Both the position numbers and the translations under genes were made by a program. From Methylosinus trichosporium OB3b (GTDB lineage: Bacteria; Pseudomonadota; Alphaproteobacteria; Rhizobiales; Beijerinckiaceae), in assembly GCF_002752655.1 (NCBI RefSeq), contig NZ_CP023737.1:1736001-1800000 (forward strand): a DNA stretch of 64,000 nucleotides. Direction: 5' to 3'. Shown here in pieces: positions 23,793 through 31,486 of this stretch (the first letter of the stretch is position 1; each line of letters opens with the position of its first letter). The notes beneath the pieces were generated by a model that was not told the origin of the DNA, did not search any database, and was given only the letters and a program-made list of their open reading frames with translations.

Positions 23793-24119
23793 TTACGCCG
23801 CCATTTCCCCCCGCAGGACGCGCTCGACTTCCGACGCAGGGATGCGAACGCGATGGCCGACGCGGGCCATTTCGAGCGCGCCAGACTTCCCGAGCGTGTA
23901 AACGCGAGTCCGCGACAGCTTCGTCACCTCGCAGAATTGCTTGATGGTGAGCAGTTCGCTCGTCGTGGGGGGCGGAGCTTTGGCAGTCTTCGATTTCTCG
24001 ACGATGCGCTCCGCAACCGCATCGGCGATGGCGTCTATTGTTTCTGGCGAAAAGGTCAATGCGGCGATGGTCGGGGCGGCGGCCGACTTACGACGACGAC
24101 GGGCAGATTCATGCGACAT
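23793..24119 (-). CDS. Excisionase-type HTH protein
   Basis: This 108-residue protein has a C-terminal excisionase-family DNA-binding domain (LLTIKQFCEVTKLSRTRVYT, LGKSGALEMARVGHRVRIPA, SEVERVLRG), the helix-turn-helix plus wing of MerR-like Xis proteins. A helix (TIDAIADAVAERIVEK) precedes it and the N-terminus is Arg/Ser-rich. A start at 24140 would add seven residues. It lies 210 bases downstream of the attR integrase on the same strand, so it is the probable directionality factor for excision. The 24120-24330 gap shows no gene. Confidence 0.85.
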   Translation of the reverse strand: MSHESARRRRKSAAAPTIAALTFSPETIDAIADAVAERIVEKSKTAKAPPPTTSELLTIKQFCEVTKLSRTRVYTLGKSGALEMARVGHRVRIPASEVERVLRGEMAA

Positions 24120-24330
24120 GGGGCGCTCTTGCGTGTGCAAAATGGAGAGGCGCCAGAGGGCCGAAATCGGCGTTTGAGCGTGCCACCGTGGGCGTCCTCC
24201 GCACGCGAGCGCTCATCTGACGATACGTAATGAAGCCCGAGCAACTCGCGAAGTCAATGCACCATGTTCCACAGCGTTCCCGCGGACACGCGCGTTTGAA
24301 AAGGTCCGCGCGCAACATCGGGGTTTGGTG

Positions 24331-25620
24331 TCAAGCCGTTCTCCTGCCGATGCGCTCGACGTTGCTCGTCTCGACAATACCGAGCGCTGGCAGTGCCGCG
24401 CGAATGGTGTCGGCGACATAAGACGGCGCGAGGTGCGCGTAATGCTTTTCTGTGATGCGCGTGTCCGCGTGGCCGAGCTGCGCGGCGATCACGCCCATGG
24501 GAACGCCGCGCATCGCGAGCGCGCTGGCGTATGTGTGGCGCAAGACGTGGAAGGTCGCCGCCGGTTCGATGTTGGCGCGCGCGCAAGCGGCTTCAAGCGG
24601 GCGCTGTTGATGCGAGTCGCCCCACGCCCCGCCATCGTCGCGGGTAAAGATTAGCCCGTCGCCGGGCTTCCCACTCGTCAGCTCGTCGAATAGAGCGCGG
24701 CCCTCGTCATTGAGCGCGACGTGACGCGGCTTGCCGGCTTTCGAGAGGCGGACAGCGATCATTCCCGACTCCGGCGTGTAATCAGCGACGATCATTCTCG
24801 TCAGCTCGCCATAACGGCAACCGGTTAGGAGCGCGCCGCGCACGATATGACGGAACTCTCCCGCACAGGCATTGACGACACGACGGCATTCATCGTCCGA
24901 TAGGAAGCGCACAACGGCCGCGTCGACTTCCTTGAACGGCTTCACCTTGCGCCAAGCATCATCCGTCGCGGCGCGGCCTTCGTGAAAGGCGAAGTTGAGC
25001 GCGGCCTTTAGCACCGTGAGCGTCCGATTCGCCGTCGCGCGCCGGGCGCGAACCTCGTCGTGGTCCCCGGTATCGATTGCGGTTTCCTTCCTTGGTTCGG
25101 CCGAGCGGCCTGCGCGCGCGAGCCTCGGCGCCGAGGCAAGGGCCGAGTGCCAGTCCCTTATCTTCTTCGTCGTCAACTTCGAAAGATCGACGTCGCCGAG
25201 GTCCGGCCGAATACGCAGGTTCCCTGCGGCCTTATCCTTCGCCAGCCCTTTGGAGCCGCGCCGCTCGCGATCGGCGAAATAGTCGTCGAGCGCGTTCCCG
25301 ACCGAATAGACCCCGCCTTGCTGCTCGCCCCCGTTGGCGATTCGGCTGAACCATGCCCTCGCCTTCGCCTGGGCTTGCGCCCAATCGAGGATAGATGCGC
25401 CGTCCGCGTCTACAGCGTCATCTGCCGCGCCGAGAGCTTCGTAATGCTGTTTCCCCGCATCGTCGCGAAAACGCGCGATCCATGTCCCGCCCTTTGCGCC
25501 CCGGCGATAGCCGATCGCGCGTCCTTTGACGAGGACGGTCCAGAATGGCTCGCGGCGCTCGGGGAGCTTCGAGCGGGCCGTGCGCGTGTCCAGCTTCGCG
25601 TTCTTGACCGTCCTGGCCAT
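24331..25620 (-). CDS. Tyrosine integrase next to attR
   Basis: This 429-residue recombinase has a basic N-terminal arm domain (residues 25-75, with TWIARFRDDAGKQHYEAL), a core-binding domain near 105-240 and a catalytic domain near 245-415. The catalytic set is intact: Arg in LLTGCRYGELTRM, His-Leu-Arg-His in FHVLRHTYASAL, His in AAQLGHADTRITE and Tyr in KHYAHLAP. It is transcribed away from attR at 25775, 155 bases off, exactly where a phage integrase belongs, so it is the recombinase most likely to have used tRNA-Glu. A perfect 10-bp inverted repeat lies in its promoter region. Confidence 0.95.
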   Translation of the reverse strand: MARTVKNAKLDTRTARSKLPERREPFWTVLVKGRAIGYRRGAKGGTWIARFRDDAGKQHYEALGAADDAVDADGASILDWAQAQAKARAWFSRIANGGEQQGGVYSVGNALDDYFADRERRGSKGLAKDKAAGNLRIRPDLGDVDLSKLTTKKIRDWHSALASAPRLARAGRSAEPRKETAIDTGDHDEVRARRATANRTLTVLKAALNFAFHEGRAATDDAWRKVKPFKEVDAAVVRFLSDDECRRVVNACAGEFRHIVRGALLTGCRYGELTRMIVADYTPESGMIAVRLSKAGKPRHVALNDEGRALFDELTSGKPGDGLIFTRDDGGAWGDSHQQRPLEAACARANIEPAATFHVLRHTYASALAMRGVPMGVIAAQLGHADTRITEKHYAHLAPSYVADTIRAALPALGIVETSNVERIGRRTA

Positions 25621-25636
25621 GCCGTCCCCCGAGGAG

Positions 25637-25665
25637 TTTTCCGTATGCGGAACTTATACGGAAAA
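25637..25665 (-). promoter_or_regulatory. Operator-like inverted repeat upstream of integrase
   Basis: TTTTCCGTAT (25637-25646) and ATACGGAAAA (25656-25665) are perfect inverse copies separated by 9 bases, 17 bases from the integrase start. It is a likely binding site for an integrase regulator or an arm-type Xis/Int site. Confidence 0.6.
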
Positions 25666-25774
25666 GGCGGGCGCGGACAATCGCGAACATGGGCGAACAA
25701 TAAGCCACTAGATAATAGAGAAATCCTCGCGAAAGTCGCGTTCGCGGACGTTCCGATTTTCCCTTATTTTCCCT

Positions 25775-25818
25775 CTCTCACGGCGAAAACAGGGGTTCGA
25801 GTCCCCTAGGGAGCGCCA
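25775..25818 (+). repeat. attR: second copy of the 44-bp tRNA-Glu repeat
   Basis: This copy equals 329-372 base for base. It lacks the 5' half of a tRNA (the sequence before it is TTATTTTCC-like), so it is not a functional tRNA. It marks the right end of the element. Confidence 0.93.
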
Positions 25819-25911
25819 GCACAGCCCCAAACGGCAAAACTCCAAGCAAAATCAACGCGCATCGTCGTCCCATCGGCTTGAAAGCAAGCCGTGTGCATAA
25901 CATGGACGATG

Positions 25912-26477
25912 AAATGCCCCTCCCCGACCCATGTCACAAGGCGTGGCGATAGGTTCTATTACGTCCGCCGGATCCCCGACGGTCTGGCAGCCGCTTTCGG
26001 CGGCCGGCCACGCATCCAGCGGTCGCTGCGGACAGTCATCAAAGCGCGGCCTTCTCGGAAGCGACCCAGATCAATGCCGCCGTCGAGCGGCAATTCGAGG
26101 AGCCGCGCGCCAAGGACGGTTTCGCCGTCTCGCTTCAGGACATGTCCGGCTGGACATCGAGCGCTTGGCGGGAGGTCGCCCAATGGTTCGAAGCCCGGTT
26201 GATCCAGGACAATCTGGAGCGTCGCCTGCCGCGCTATTCCGGCCGCGTCCACCTCGGCGACGCGGCGCGATCTTCGGACCTCTGGTCCAACAATAAGCTC
26301 TGCCAGGAACAGATCGACCTTCGGCGCCGCCTCGACGACATGACTGTCGACCGCTACATTTCCGAACGTATCAGGAACGTGAACGCCATCATTCGGCGGG
26401 TCGGAGTGTCGATGCTCCCGACTTCCGAATTTCTGCTCCCGTTCGCCGCCGCCTGCATCCAGGCGGAACTTCGATGA
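25912..26477 (+). pseudogene. Frameshifted and truncated tyrosine integrase remnant
   Basis: Starting at ATG 25912 the frame reads THVTRRGDRFYYVRRIPDGL and GRPRIQRSLRT, the signature N-terminus (DUF6538-like) of a third integrase family. After about position 26045 the natural sequence continues in another frame (AFSEATQINAAVERQFEEPR and onward) to a stop at 26477. The part beyond is a core-binding-like segment (TVDRYISERIRNVNAIIRR), but no catalytic Arg-His-Arg-Tyr domain is present. It is therefore a dead 5' fragment with one frameshift. It lies just outside attR, evidence of an earlier insertion at this tRNA. Confidence 0.75.
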
Positions 26478-26571
26478 CATATTCTGGCGCAGGGAGCGGG
26501 GGCGAAACGGTCGCCTGGCCCCACCCGTACGAGATCACGGGATGGCGTAATACCAAAGGCTTGCGGGGCGC

Positions 26572-26700
26572 TCAGAACGCCACCCGCGTCGAACCCAAGA
26601 AGGTGCGCGGCGTTCCGGTCAGGATCGTGCCGCCCGGCTCGCCTCTGCCGAACTCCATCGCCGCGGGGCCTTTCAGCACCTCGATCGATTGGAAATTGCT
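26572..26700 (-). pseudogene. Fragment of a TonB-dependent receptor plug domain
   Basis: On the minus strand one frame reads SNFQSIEVLKGPAAMEFGRG and EPGGTILTGTPRTFLG before a stop. IEVLKGPAAM-x-FGRGEPGG is the diagnostic plug-domain motif of siderophore-type TonB-dependent receptors, which should be followed by several hundred residues of barrel. Neither the N-terminal signal part nor the barrel is present, so this is a 40-codon relic. Confidence 0.65.
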
Positions 26701-27001
26701 CGCCGAAAAAGGCGACGTTCACGAGCGCGTCGCAAATCGCGCTGGAGCAGATCGCCGCGGCGCTCGCGGCGATGGTCAGACGCAAGCTGACCATCGCCCT
26801 CGCGAAAACCCGCAACCGTGCAGCGCGCGTCTCGATCCGCGTGACGCAGTTCGCCAAGGGCTCGATCTCAGGCCCGCGGCCGTGATGGCCGGCGACGACG
26901 AGATCCTTCCCGCATCAATCCCGCAGCCGTCGCCGACGCGCTCGACGAGGTCTATGAGACGGACCGGCAATCGCTCTATGTCGCCGCGCCGGACGGTCTC
27001 G
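26701..27001. other. Degenerate stretch without an intact gene
   Basis: Short protein-like pieces occur on the plus strand, for example ATFTSASQIALEQIAAALAA ending at a stop near 26885 and INPAAVADALDEVYETDRQS ending near 27022. They have no start sites and no family I recognise. With the integrase and receptor fragments they form a decayed patch between attR and the first intact host gene. Confidence 0.4.
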
Positions 27002-27529
27002 TCACATCACGGCCGAGACATTGACCGTGGTCGTCGCCGTCGTCGCGCTCGGAAGCGGGATGTCCTGACTGGGAAGCGAGATTTGGTAATAGTTCCCCGG
27101 ACAGGCGCATTGCGTCGCCGCCAGCGACGGCGAAATGCTGACCGGAATGGCCGAATTGGCCTTTTTCCAGTCGTAGGGAATGACGATCTTGCAGGTCGCC
27201 GTCAGTCCGGACTTGGTGGCGGAAGCGGATCGCATGTGGAGATAGGTCGCCCCGGCCGAGCCGAAATGCGCCACGGTCACCGCGCAAGTGATCGGATCGC
27301 TGACCGGCGCTTTGAGCTTGACCGTGAAATTGACCACGAACTGACCGGCCACGGCCGCCGCCGTGGTCGCGTCGGTCGATTTCTCCTCGATCGACTTATT
27401 GAGCTTTTCCATGAGCAGCAGCAGCTTCTGCTGCTCGGCCCGAGCAACGGGATTTTCTTCCGCGGAGGCGACTTGCGGGGTCGTTCCGGCCATCAACACA
27501 AACGCGCCGACAATGCGAAGTGACTTCAT
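27002..27529 (-). CDS. Secreted protein of unknown function
   Basis: This 175-residue protein begins MKSLRIVGAFVLMAGTTPQV then ASA, a good Sec signal peptide with cleavage after residue 23. Residues 25-50 predict a charged helix (QQKLLLLMEKLNKSIEEK); the rest is strand-rich and Ser/Thr-rich with four Cys (two in TQCACPG, others in DPITCAV and TATCKI), which could form disulfides in the periplasm. ATG 27529 lies after GAGGGAACAACT-like sequence; an upstream ATG at 27547 would add six residues. No family is recognised. It may be the remains of cargo of the older island. Confidence 0.65.
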   Translation of the reverse strand: MKSLRIVGAFVLMAGTTPQVASAEENPVARAEQQKLLLLMEKLNKSIEEKSTDATTAAAVAGQFVVNFTVKLKAPVSDPITCAVTVAHFGSAGATYLHMRSASATKSGLTATCKIVIPYDWKKANSAIPVSISPSLAATQCACPGNYYQISLPSQDIPLPSATTATTTVNVSAVM

Positions 27530-27865
27530 AGTTGTTCCTTCTCTCATTCTAACGCAATAAGCGAGCCTCTACCAATGCGGCATGGGCCATGTCAACAATT
27601 CCTCGAAGGAGTGTCGCGACGCCAGCTTATTATGCACCCTCGGGGCGCGTAAAGAGACTTTTTCTTCGAGCGGCGCGCGGTCGTTGGCGCCGTCATGATC
27701 GAATACAGCCACAGCATCTGTTGCGTTTGCAAAGAAGTATTACGGTTTCATCTCGAGGTGGCCGCAGAGATGCAGCCGACTCCTGTCAGCGCGCGGAGGA
27801 ACCCTCGCTGCGCTCGTCGAATCAACGCCCTCCCGTCGGCGAATCTGCGACGGGATGCTGCGATA

Positions 27866-28033
27866 TCAGCCGGTCACTTGCTGAATGCGAAGCTTGATCC
27901 GATGGGCGCCTCTCGGAGAGCGTTCGTCGAGGCCGGCGAGAATTTCTGCGAGCCCCGCGGCGGCCCGGCGGGCGGAGACGAGCGTCACCGTTTCGAGAAG
28001 TTCCGTCATTCGCGCAATAGAGCGATTTCCCAT
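27866..28033 (-). CDS. Possible small helical protein
   Basis: A 55-residue frame reads MGNRSIARMTELLETVTLVS, ARRAAAGLAEILAGLDERSP and a basic end, an even amphipathic-helix composition. I see no clear ribosome site, so this may be chance. The rest of the gap from 27530 to 28115 shows no other gene-like frame. Confidence 0.3.
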   Translation of the reverse strand: MGNRSIARMTELLETVTLVSARRAAAGLAEILAGLDERSPRGAHRIKLRIQQVTG

Positions 28034-28115
28034 CGAACGGAATCGTTCGATCGATCAGAATTCGCTCAAACGAAAGAGTTCTAGAGCGCTGTCTCGCGAC
28101 CCTTGAAAGCAGCCT

Positions 28116-29039
28116 TCAGCGGCGTGGCGGAATGCTCGACGTGATCTCGGGATCGCGAGCGCCCGGCTCGGGCGCGAAGGCGCGCGCCGGCGGGCGCGGC
28201 GGCGGCAGCGGCGCCGCTATGGCGAGGCCGTCGCCGCCGCCGCGCGAGGCGTGAATGTCGAAGGCGGCGCGCGGTGGCGGGCCGGGCAGATCGGTGTCGA
28301 TGTCGATCGGTCCATGCGAGGCGATGAGCGGCTCGCCCTGCGGCGGCGCGACGTCGCGCGGGATCGGCTTGCAGATGCGGCGCGTCCCGCCGCGGCCATG
28401 CATCGCGAGATCGACGTGAATGTGATTGTAGTGGAACGGGTTCGAGCCGGGCGACAGCACGGTGGTGAAATGCCGGCAGGAGCCGCCGTGAATTTCGGCG
28501 AGAAAATCCTTCGTCGGCTCGTCGCCGCGCGTCCAGTCGCGCACGATCGAGATCTCGCGCCCGTCGGCGAGCACGAAGCCGCCGATGTCGAGCGCATTGC
28601 CGAAGGAATGTTCCGACAAGGGCGCGCCGCTCTGCCCATTCATGCCGCGGCAGGAAAACGAGCCCATGGAATTTATGCGCGCGACATTCTGGCCGAAGCG
28701 CGCCTGCGCCGCCGGCTGCACGACGTCGGCGAGCCATTGGTCGAGCTCGGCGACCATGGAGCAGTCGAGCGTCGCCGTGGCGTTGAACGTCACCGCCCCG
28801 CCCTGTAGCGCTGTGACCTTGAACGGCTTGGTGAGGCCGCAAATGCCGGGGCCGTCGATCTCCTCGACGATGCGGGCGTAAGCTGTGGGCTGCGCGCGGC
28901 CGGCGGCGAGACAGGCGTTCTCCGCCTGCGTGCGCCAGGCCGGCCGCTCCGGCTTGGCCAGGAAGGAGCAGCCCGACAGCGCCGCCACGGCGAGCGGGGT
29001 CAGGAGGAGGAGCGCATAAGGGGAAATGCGAGGCGCCAT
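28116..29039 (-). CDS. Extensin-family lipoprotein, probable peptidase fold
   Basis: This 307-residue protein has a lipoprotein signal with lipobox ALSGC at residues 20-24 (MAPRISPYALLLLTPLAVAA before it). It carries the bacterial extensin-like C-terminal domain at residues 45-230: ICGLTKPFKVTALQGGAVTF, LDQWLADVVQPAAQARFG, RGMNGQSGAPLSEHSFGNAL, DIGGFVLADGRE and FHYNHIHVDLAMHG. The SEHSFGNALDI and NHIHVD motifs hold the metal-binding His and Asp of LAS-type D-Ala-D-Ala peptidases, so it probably acts on peptidoglycan in the periplasm. The C-terminal 60 residues are Pro-rich. The gap 29040-29311 shows no gene. Confidence 0.85.
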   Translation of the reverse strand: MAPRISPYALLLLTPLAVAALSGCSFLAKPERPAWRTQAENACLAAGRAQPTAYARIVEEIDGPGICGLTKPFKVTALQGGAVTFNATATLDCSMVAELDQWLADVVQPAAQARFGQNVARINSMGSFSCRGMNGQSGAPLSEHSFGNALDIGGFVLADGREISIVRDWTRGDEPTKDFLAEIHGGSCRHFTTVLSPGSNPFHYNHIHVDLAMHGRGGTRRICKPIPRDVAPPQGEPLIASHGPIDIDTDLPGPPPRAAFDIHASRGGGDGLAIAAPLPPPRPPARAFAPEPGARDPEITSSIPPRR

Positions 29040-29311
29040 GGCCGCGACAATGCGCGAGGAGCGTTAATGCGCGGTCGAGAGACGTGGTTAACGGGAGGTT
29101 GAGCCGTCGGCCGCGTCGAGAACGCTTCGCCAGAGACCTGTTCTCGACTCTGCGTCCCCAGCGCTGTGATCGACCCCTGGACCGCCGGCGCCTGAAATCC
29201 CGCTCGCGCGCTCTGCTTTCGATTCCCGCCCGGCGCCGCGGCTATTCGCCGAGACATGGTCGACGGAAGCTTTGCGCGTGGGGCGGTCGAACCGGTGAAC
29301 TCTCCGCAGCT

Positions 29312-29845
29312 CTACATTTTCGTCAGAACGCCGAGCGACGAGACGGAAAGAGACACAGAGGCGGAGCCGAGAATGAGCCAGAGCGTGTCGAGCTCCGTCG
29401 TCAGCAGAACGATCAGGCTCACGGCGGCGATCGCCATCGTCGCCGGATCGGTGAGCGCGTCGCGCGCGAGCGGAATCGCCGCGGCGAGCAGCAGGCCGGC
29501 GCTGGCGATCACGACGCATTGCAGCACAGACTTGATGCGCGGATGCTCGATCTTGCGCCGAGCGAAATGGACGAGCGGAATGATGAGCAAGGCGGGCGTG
29601 ATCATCGCCAGCCATCCCACGAACGCCCCCGGAACGCCGGCGACGAAATAACCGACGCTGACGATGTAGAGCCCGACCGGGCCGGGCGTGCTGCGCGTGA
29701 TGACGACGGCTTCGTTCAGCTGCTTCTCGGTCAGCAGATGATGCTGAAATACGAGAGTCTCCTGAATGACGGGCAGGGACGCGAGGCCGGCGAAAGCCGT
29801 GACGACGCCTTTCAGCAGAAGGAGATACAAGAGAACGAGGCTCAT
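29312..29845 (-). CDS. Chromate transporter, half-length ChrA (second half)
   Basis: This 177-residue membrane protein has about six hydrophobic segments and matches one CHR domain: LKGVVTAFAGLASLPVIQE near the start, EKQLNEAVVITRSTPGPVGL and YIVSVGYFVAGVPGAFVGWL. It overlaps the preceding half gene by ATGA, the pattern of two-gene short-chain ChrA systems in which two CHR domains with opposite topology make the transporter. The family exports chromate or related anions. Confidence 0.85.
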   Translation of the reverse strand: MSLVLLYLLLLKGVVTAFAGLASLPVIQETLVFQHHLLTEKQLNEAVVITRSTPGPVGLYIVSVGYFVAGVPGAFVGWLAMITPALLIIPLVHFARRKIEHPRIKSVLQCVVIASAGLLLAAAIPLARDALTDPATMAIAAVSLIVLLTTELDTLWLILGSASVSLSVSSLGVLTKM

Positions 29846-30414
29846 GTGCTCGACTCCGCGGGCAAGACCGCGCCGATGACGGCGGCGAGCAGAAGCACTT
29901 GAATCGCGGAGAGGCCCGCGGCCACATGGAGCAGGAAAGCCGCCGCGCCGACGGCAGCGACGCGGGCCCGCGCCCCGACCTTGTAGTGCGGCTTGGCGAT
30001 CGTCCAGCAGGTCTTGACGGTGATCGCCACGGCGGCGGCGATTGCGCCATGAACCGCCGCCTGCGCGAAGGCGTTCTCCTGCCAATGACTGAAAGCCGCC
30101 GTCAGCGCCGTCGCCAAGACGGCGCAAGGAACGGACGCGGCGAGGAGCGCGACGATCGCTCCCGATAGGCCGCGCAGGAGCCAGCCGACCCCCGTGCAGA
30201 AGGCGAGGACATTGGTTCCGGGCGTGAGGCGACCGAGCGCGTAGCAAAGAACAAAGCGGTCATTATCCAGCCAATGCCGTTTTTCCAACAGCTCATGATG
30301 AAGGACGGCCGTCGTCGCGCCGCCGCCGCCGAGGGTGAGATTTGCGTATCTCGTGAAAACCCAGCCGATCCCGCCGAGCGTCGCGGGAGGGGCGTTCGAC
30401 GCCTGCTCTGTCAT
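29842..30414 (-). CDS. Chromate transporter, half-length ChrA (first half)
   Basis: This 190-residue membrane protein carries the second CHR domain: FTRYANLTLGGGGATTAVLH, a short loop with RFVLCYALGRLTPGTNVLAF and several Ala/Val/Leu-rich membrane segments. It starts at ATG 30414; upstream in-frame residues are charged shadow. The pair forms one operon. No chrB-type regulator is nearby. Confidence 0.85.
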   Translation of the reverse strand: MTEQASNAPPATLGGIGWVFTRYANLTLGGGGATTAVLHHELLEKRHWLDNDRFVLCYALGRLTPGTNVLAFCTGVGWLLRGLSGAIVALLAASVPCAVLATALTAAFSHWQENAFAQAAVHGAIAAAVAITVKTCWTIAKPHYKVGARARVAAVGAAAFLLHVAAGLSAIQVLLLAAVIGAVLPAESST

Positions 30415-30692
30415 GTCGCACCTTCCGGGAAGGCTCGAAGAGCGCTCCCGCCTTTCACAATCACAGTGACGGTTCCGATCTTCTGAAGGATGCGTCAAAA
30501 AATCGGGCGTTGGAACGGCCGCTCAGCCGAAGCCTCCGCGCCGGTCCGCCCCCGGCTCAGCAGCCCAGCTTCCCAATTCCGCCCGGCGCCGCTACCATTC
30601 GCGCGAGCGATTCGCTCGGCCTGCGCTTTTCAACGAGCCGGGCTCCGGCAAATCGAATCCTATTCCGCGCTCGCGCCTGGCTGGATCTCTTC

Positions 30693-31379
30693 ATGACCAA
30701 ATTCGCGCTCGACCCCATGGATCTCGCCGCTCTTCTCTCCTCGCGCGTCTGCCATGACGTGATCTCCCCGGTCGGGGCGATCGTCAACGGGCTCGAGGTG
30801 CTGGAGGAGGAGAAGGACGCCGAGATGCGCGGCCACGCCCTCGCCCTCATCAAATCGAGCGCCGCCGAGGCCTCGTCGAGGCTGCAGTTCTGCCGCCTCG
30901 CCTTCGGCGCCGCCGGCTCCAAGGGCGCCGCCATCGACACCGGCGACGCCGAGCATGTGACCCGCCAGCTCCTCGCCGACGAGCGCACCAGGCTCGAATG
31001 GAGCGTGCCGCGCGTGCTGATGTCGAAGAACAAGGTGAAGCTGCTGCTCAATCTGTGCCTGATCGCCGACGCCACGATCCCGCGCGGCGGCGTCATCAGC
31101 GTCTCCTCCGCCGGCGGGGAGGACGACCTCTCCTTCACCATCGTCGCCAAGGGGACCAATGCGCGGGTGGCGGCGGCGATCCCCGCCCTGCTCGCCGGAA
31201 CGCCGGAGGACGGCGCCGTCGACGCACGCGCGATCCAGGCCTATTACGCCGGCCTCGTCGCCGAGGCGAGCGGGCTCGAGGTCGAGATTTCCACGATTCC
31301 CGAACAGGTGACGATCATCGCCCGCCCGGCCTCGCGTGAGCGCGACGCCGCCGAAGAGCAGGTCGAGATCGACGCCTGA
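30693..31379 (+). CDS. chpT: ChpT-like histidine phosphotransferase
   Basis: This 228-residue protein begins MTKFALDPMDLAALLSSRVC and has the phospho-acceptor helix CHDVISPVGAIVNGLEVLEE, with the His of CHD as phosphorylation site, as in ChpT. The remainder resembles a degenerate ATPase-like domain (KNKVKLLLNLCLIADATIPR, then strands). ChpT passes phosphate from CckA to CtrA and CpdR in alphaproteobacterial cell-cycle control. ATG 30693 is the family-like start; the in-frame upstream codons do not fit. It reads toward cheA and 107 bases separate the two, so co-transcription is plausible. Confidence 0.88.
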   Translation: MTKFALDPMDLAALLSSRVCHDVISPVGAIVNGLEVLEEEKDAEMRGHALALIKSSAAEASSRLQFCRLAFGAAGSKGAAIDTGDAEHVTRQLLADERTRLEWSVPRVLMSKNKVKLLLNLCLIADATIPRGGVISVSSAGGEDDLSFTIVAKGTNARVAAAIPALLAGTPEDGAVDARAIQAYYAGLVAEASGLEVEISTIPEQVTIIARPASRERDAAEEQVEIDA

Positions 31380-31486
31380 CGGTCCGCACGCGGCGCTGGC
31401 GCGACTGTCGAAACGGATTTCATGTCTCTTAACTCCTATGCGTCATGTAGGTCGTCGGAGCCGCGAGCGCGGCCAGAGGCGACGCA

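Larger units (their letters stand above)
329..25818. mobile_element. Integrated phage-like element in tRNA-Glu(CTC)
   Basis: The element spans about 25.4 kb between the 44-bp repeats. Next to attR are an integrase (24331-25620) and an excisionase-like gene. Further in are replication-type winged-helix proteins, a tail and baseplate module on the minus strand, a repressor with an operator, a DUF3102 protein, a second integrase of P4 type and HigBA. No portal, large terminase, major capsid, tail sheath or tail tube gene could be recognised, so it is either a decayed prophage or an element that makes tails only or borrows heads. That function is inference; the boundaries are seen directly. Confidence 0.88.

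Noticed and set aside
25775..25818. A second tRNA-Glu gene
   Set aside because: Only the 3' half is present; the acceptor 5' strand and D arm are missing. It is the attR copy.
26354..26857. 167-codon minus-strand frame across the receptor fragment
   Set aside because: The true receptor motif is in another frame and ends at a stop; this frame is the shadow of degenerate sequence.
27695..28084. 129-codon plus-strand frame in the gap before the extensin-like gene
   Set aside because: It has no ribosome site and a random-looking composition; the opposite strand has a more protein-like short frame, itself only tentative.
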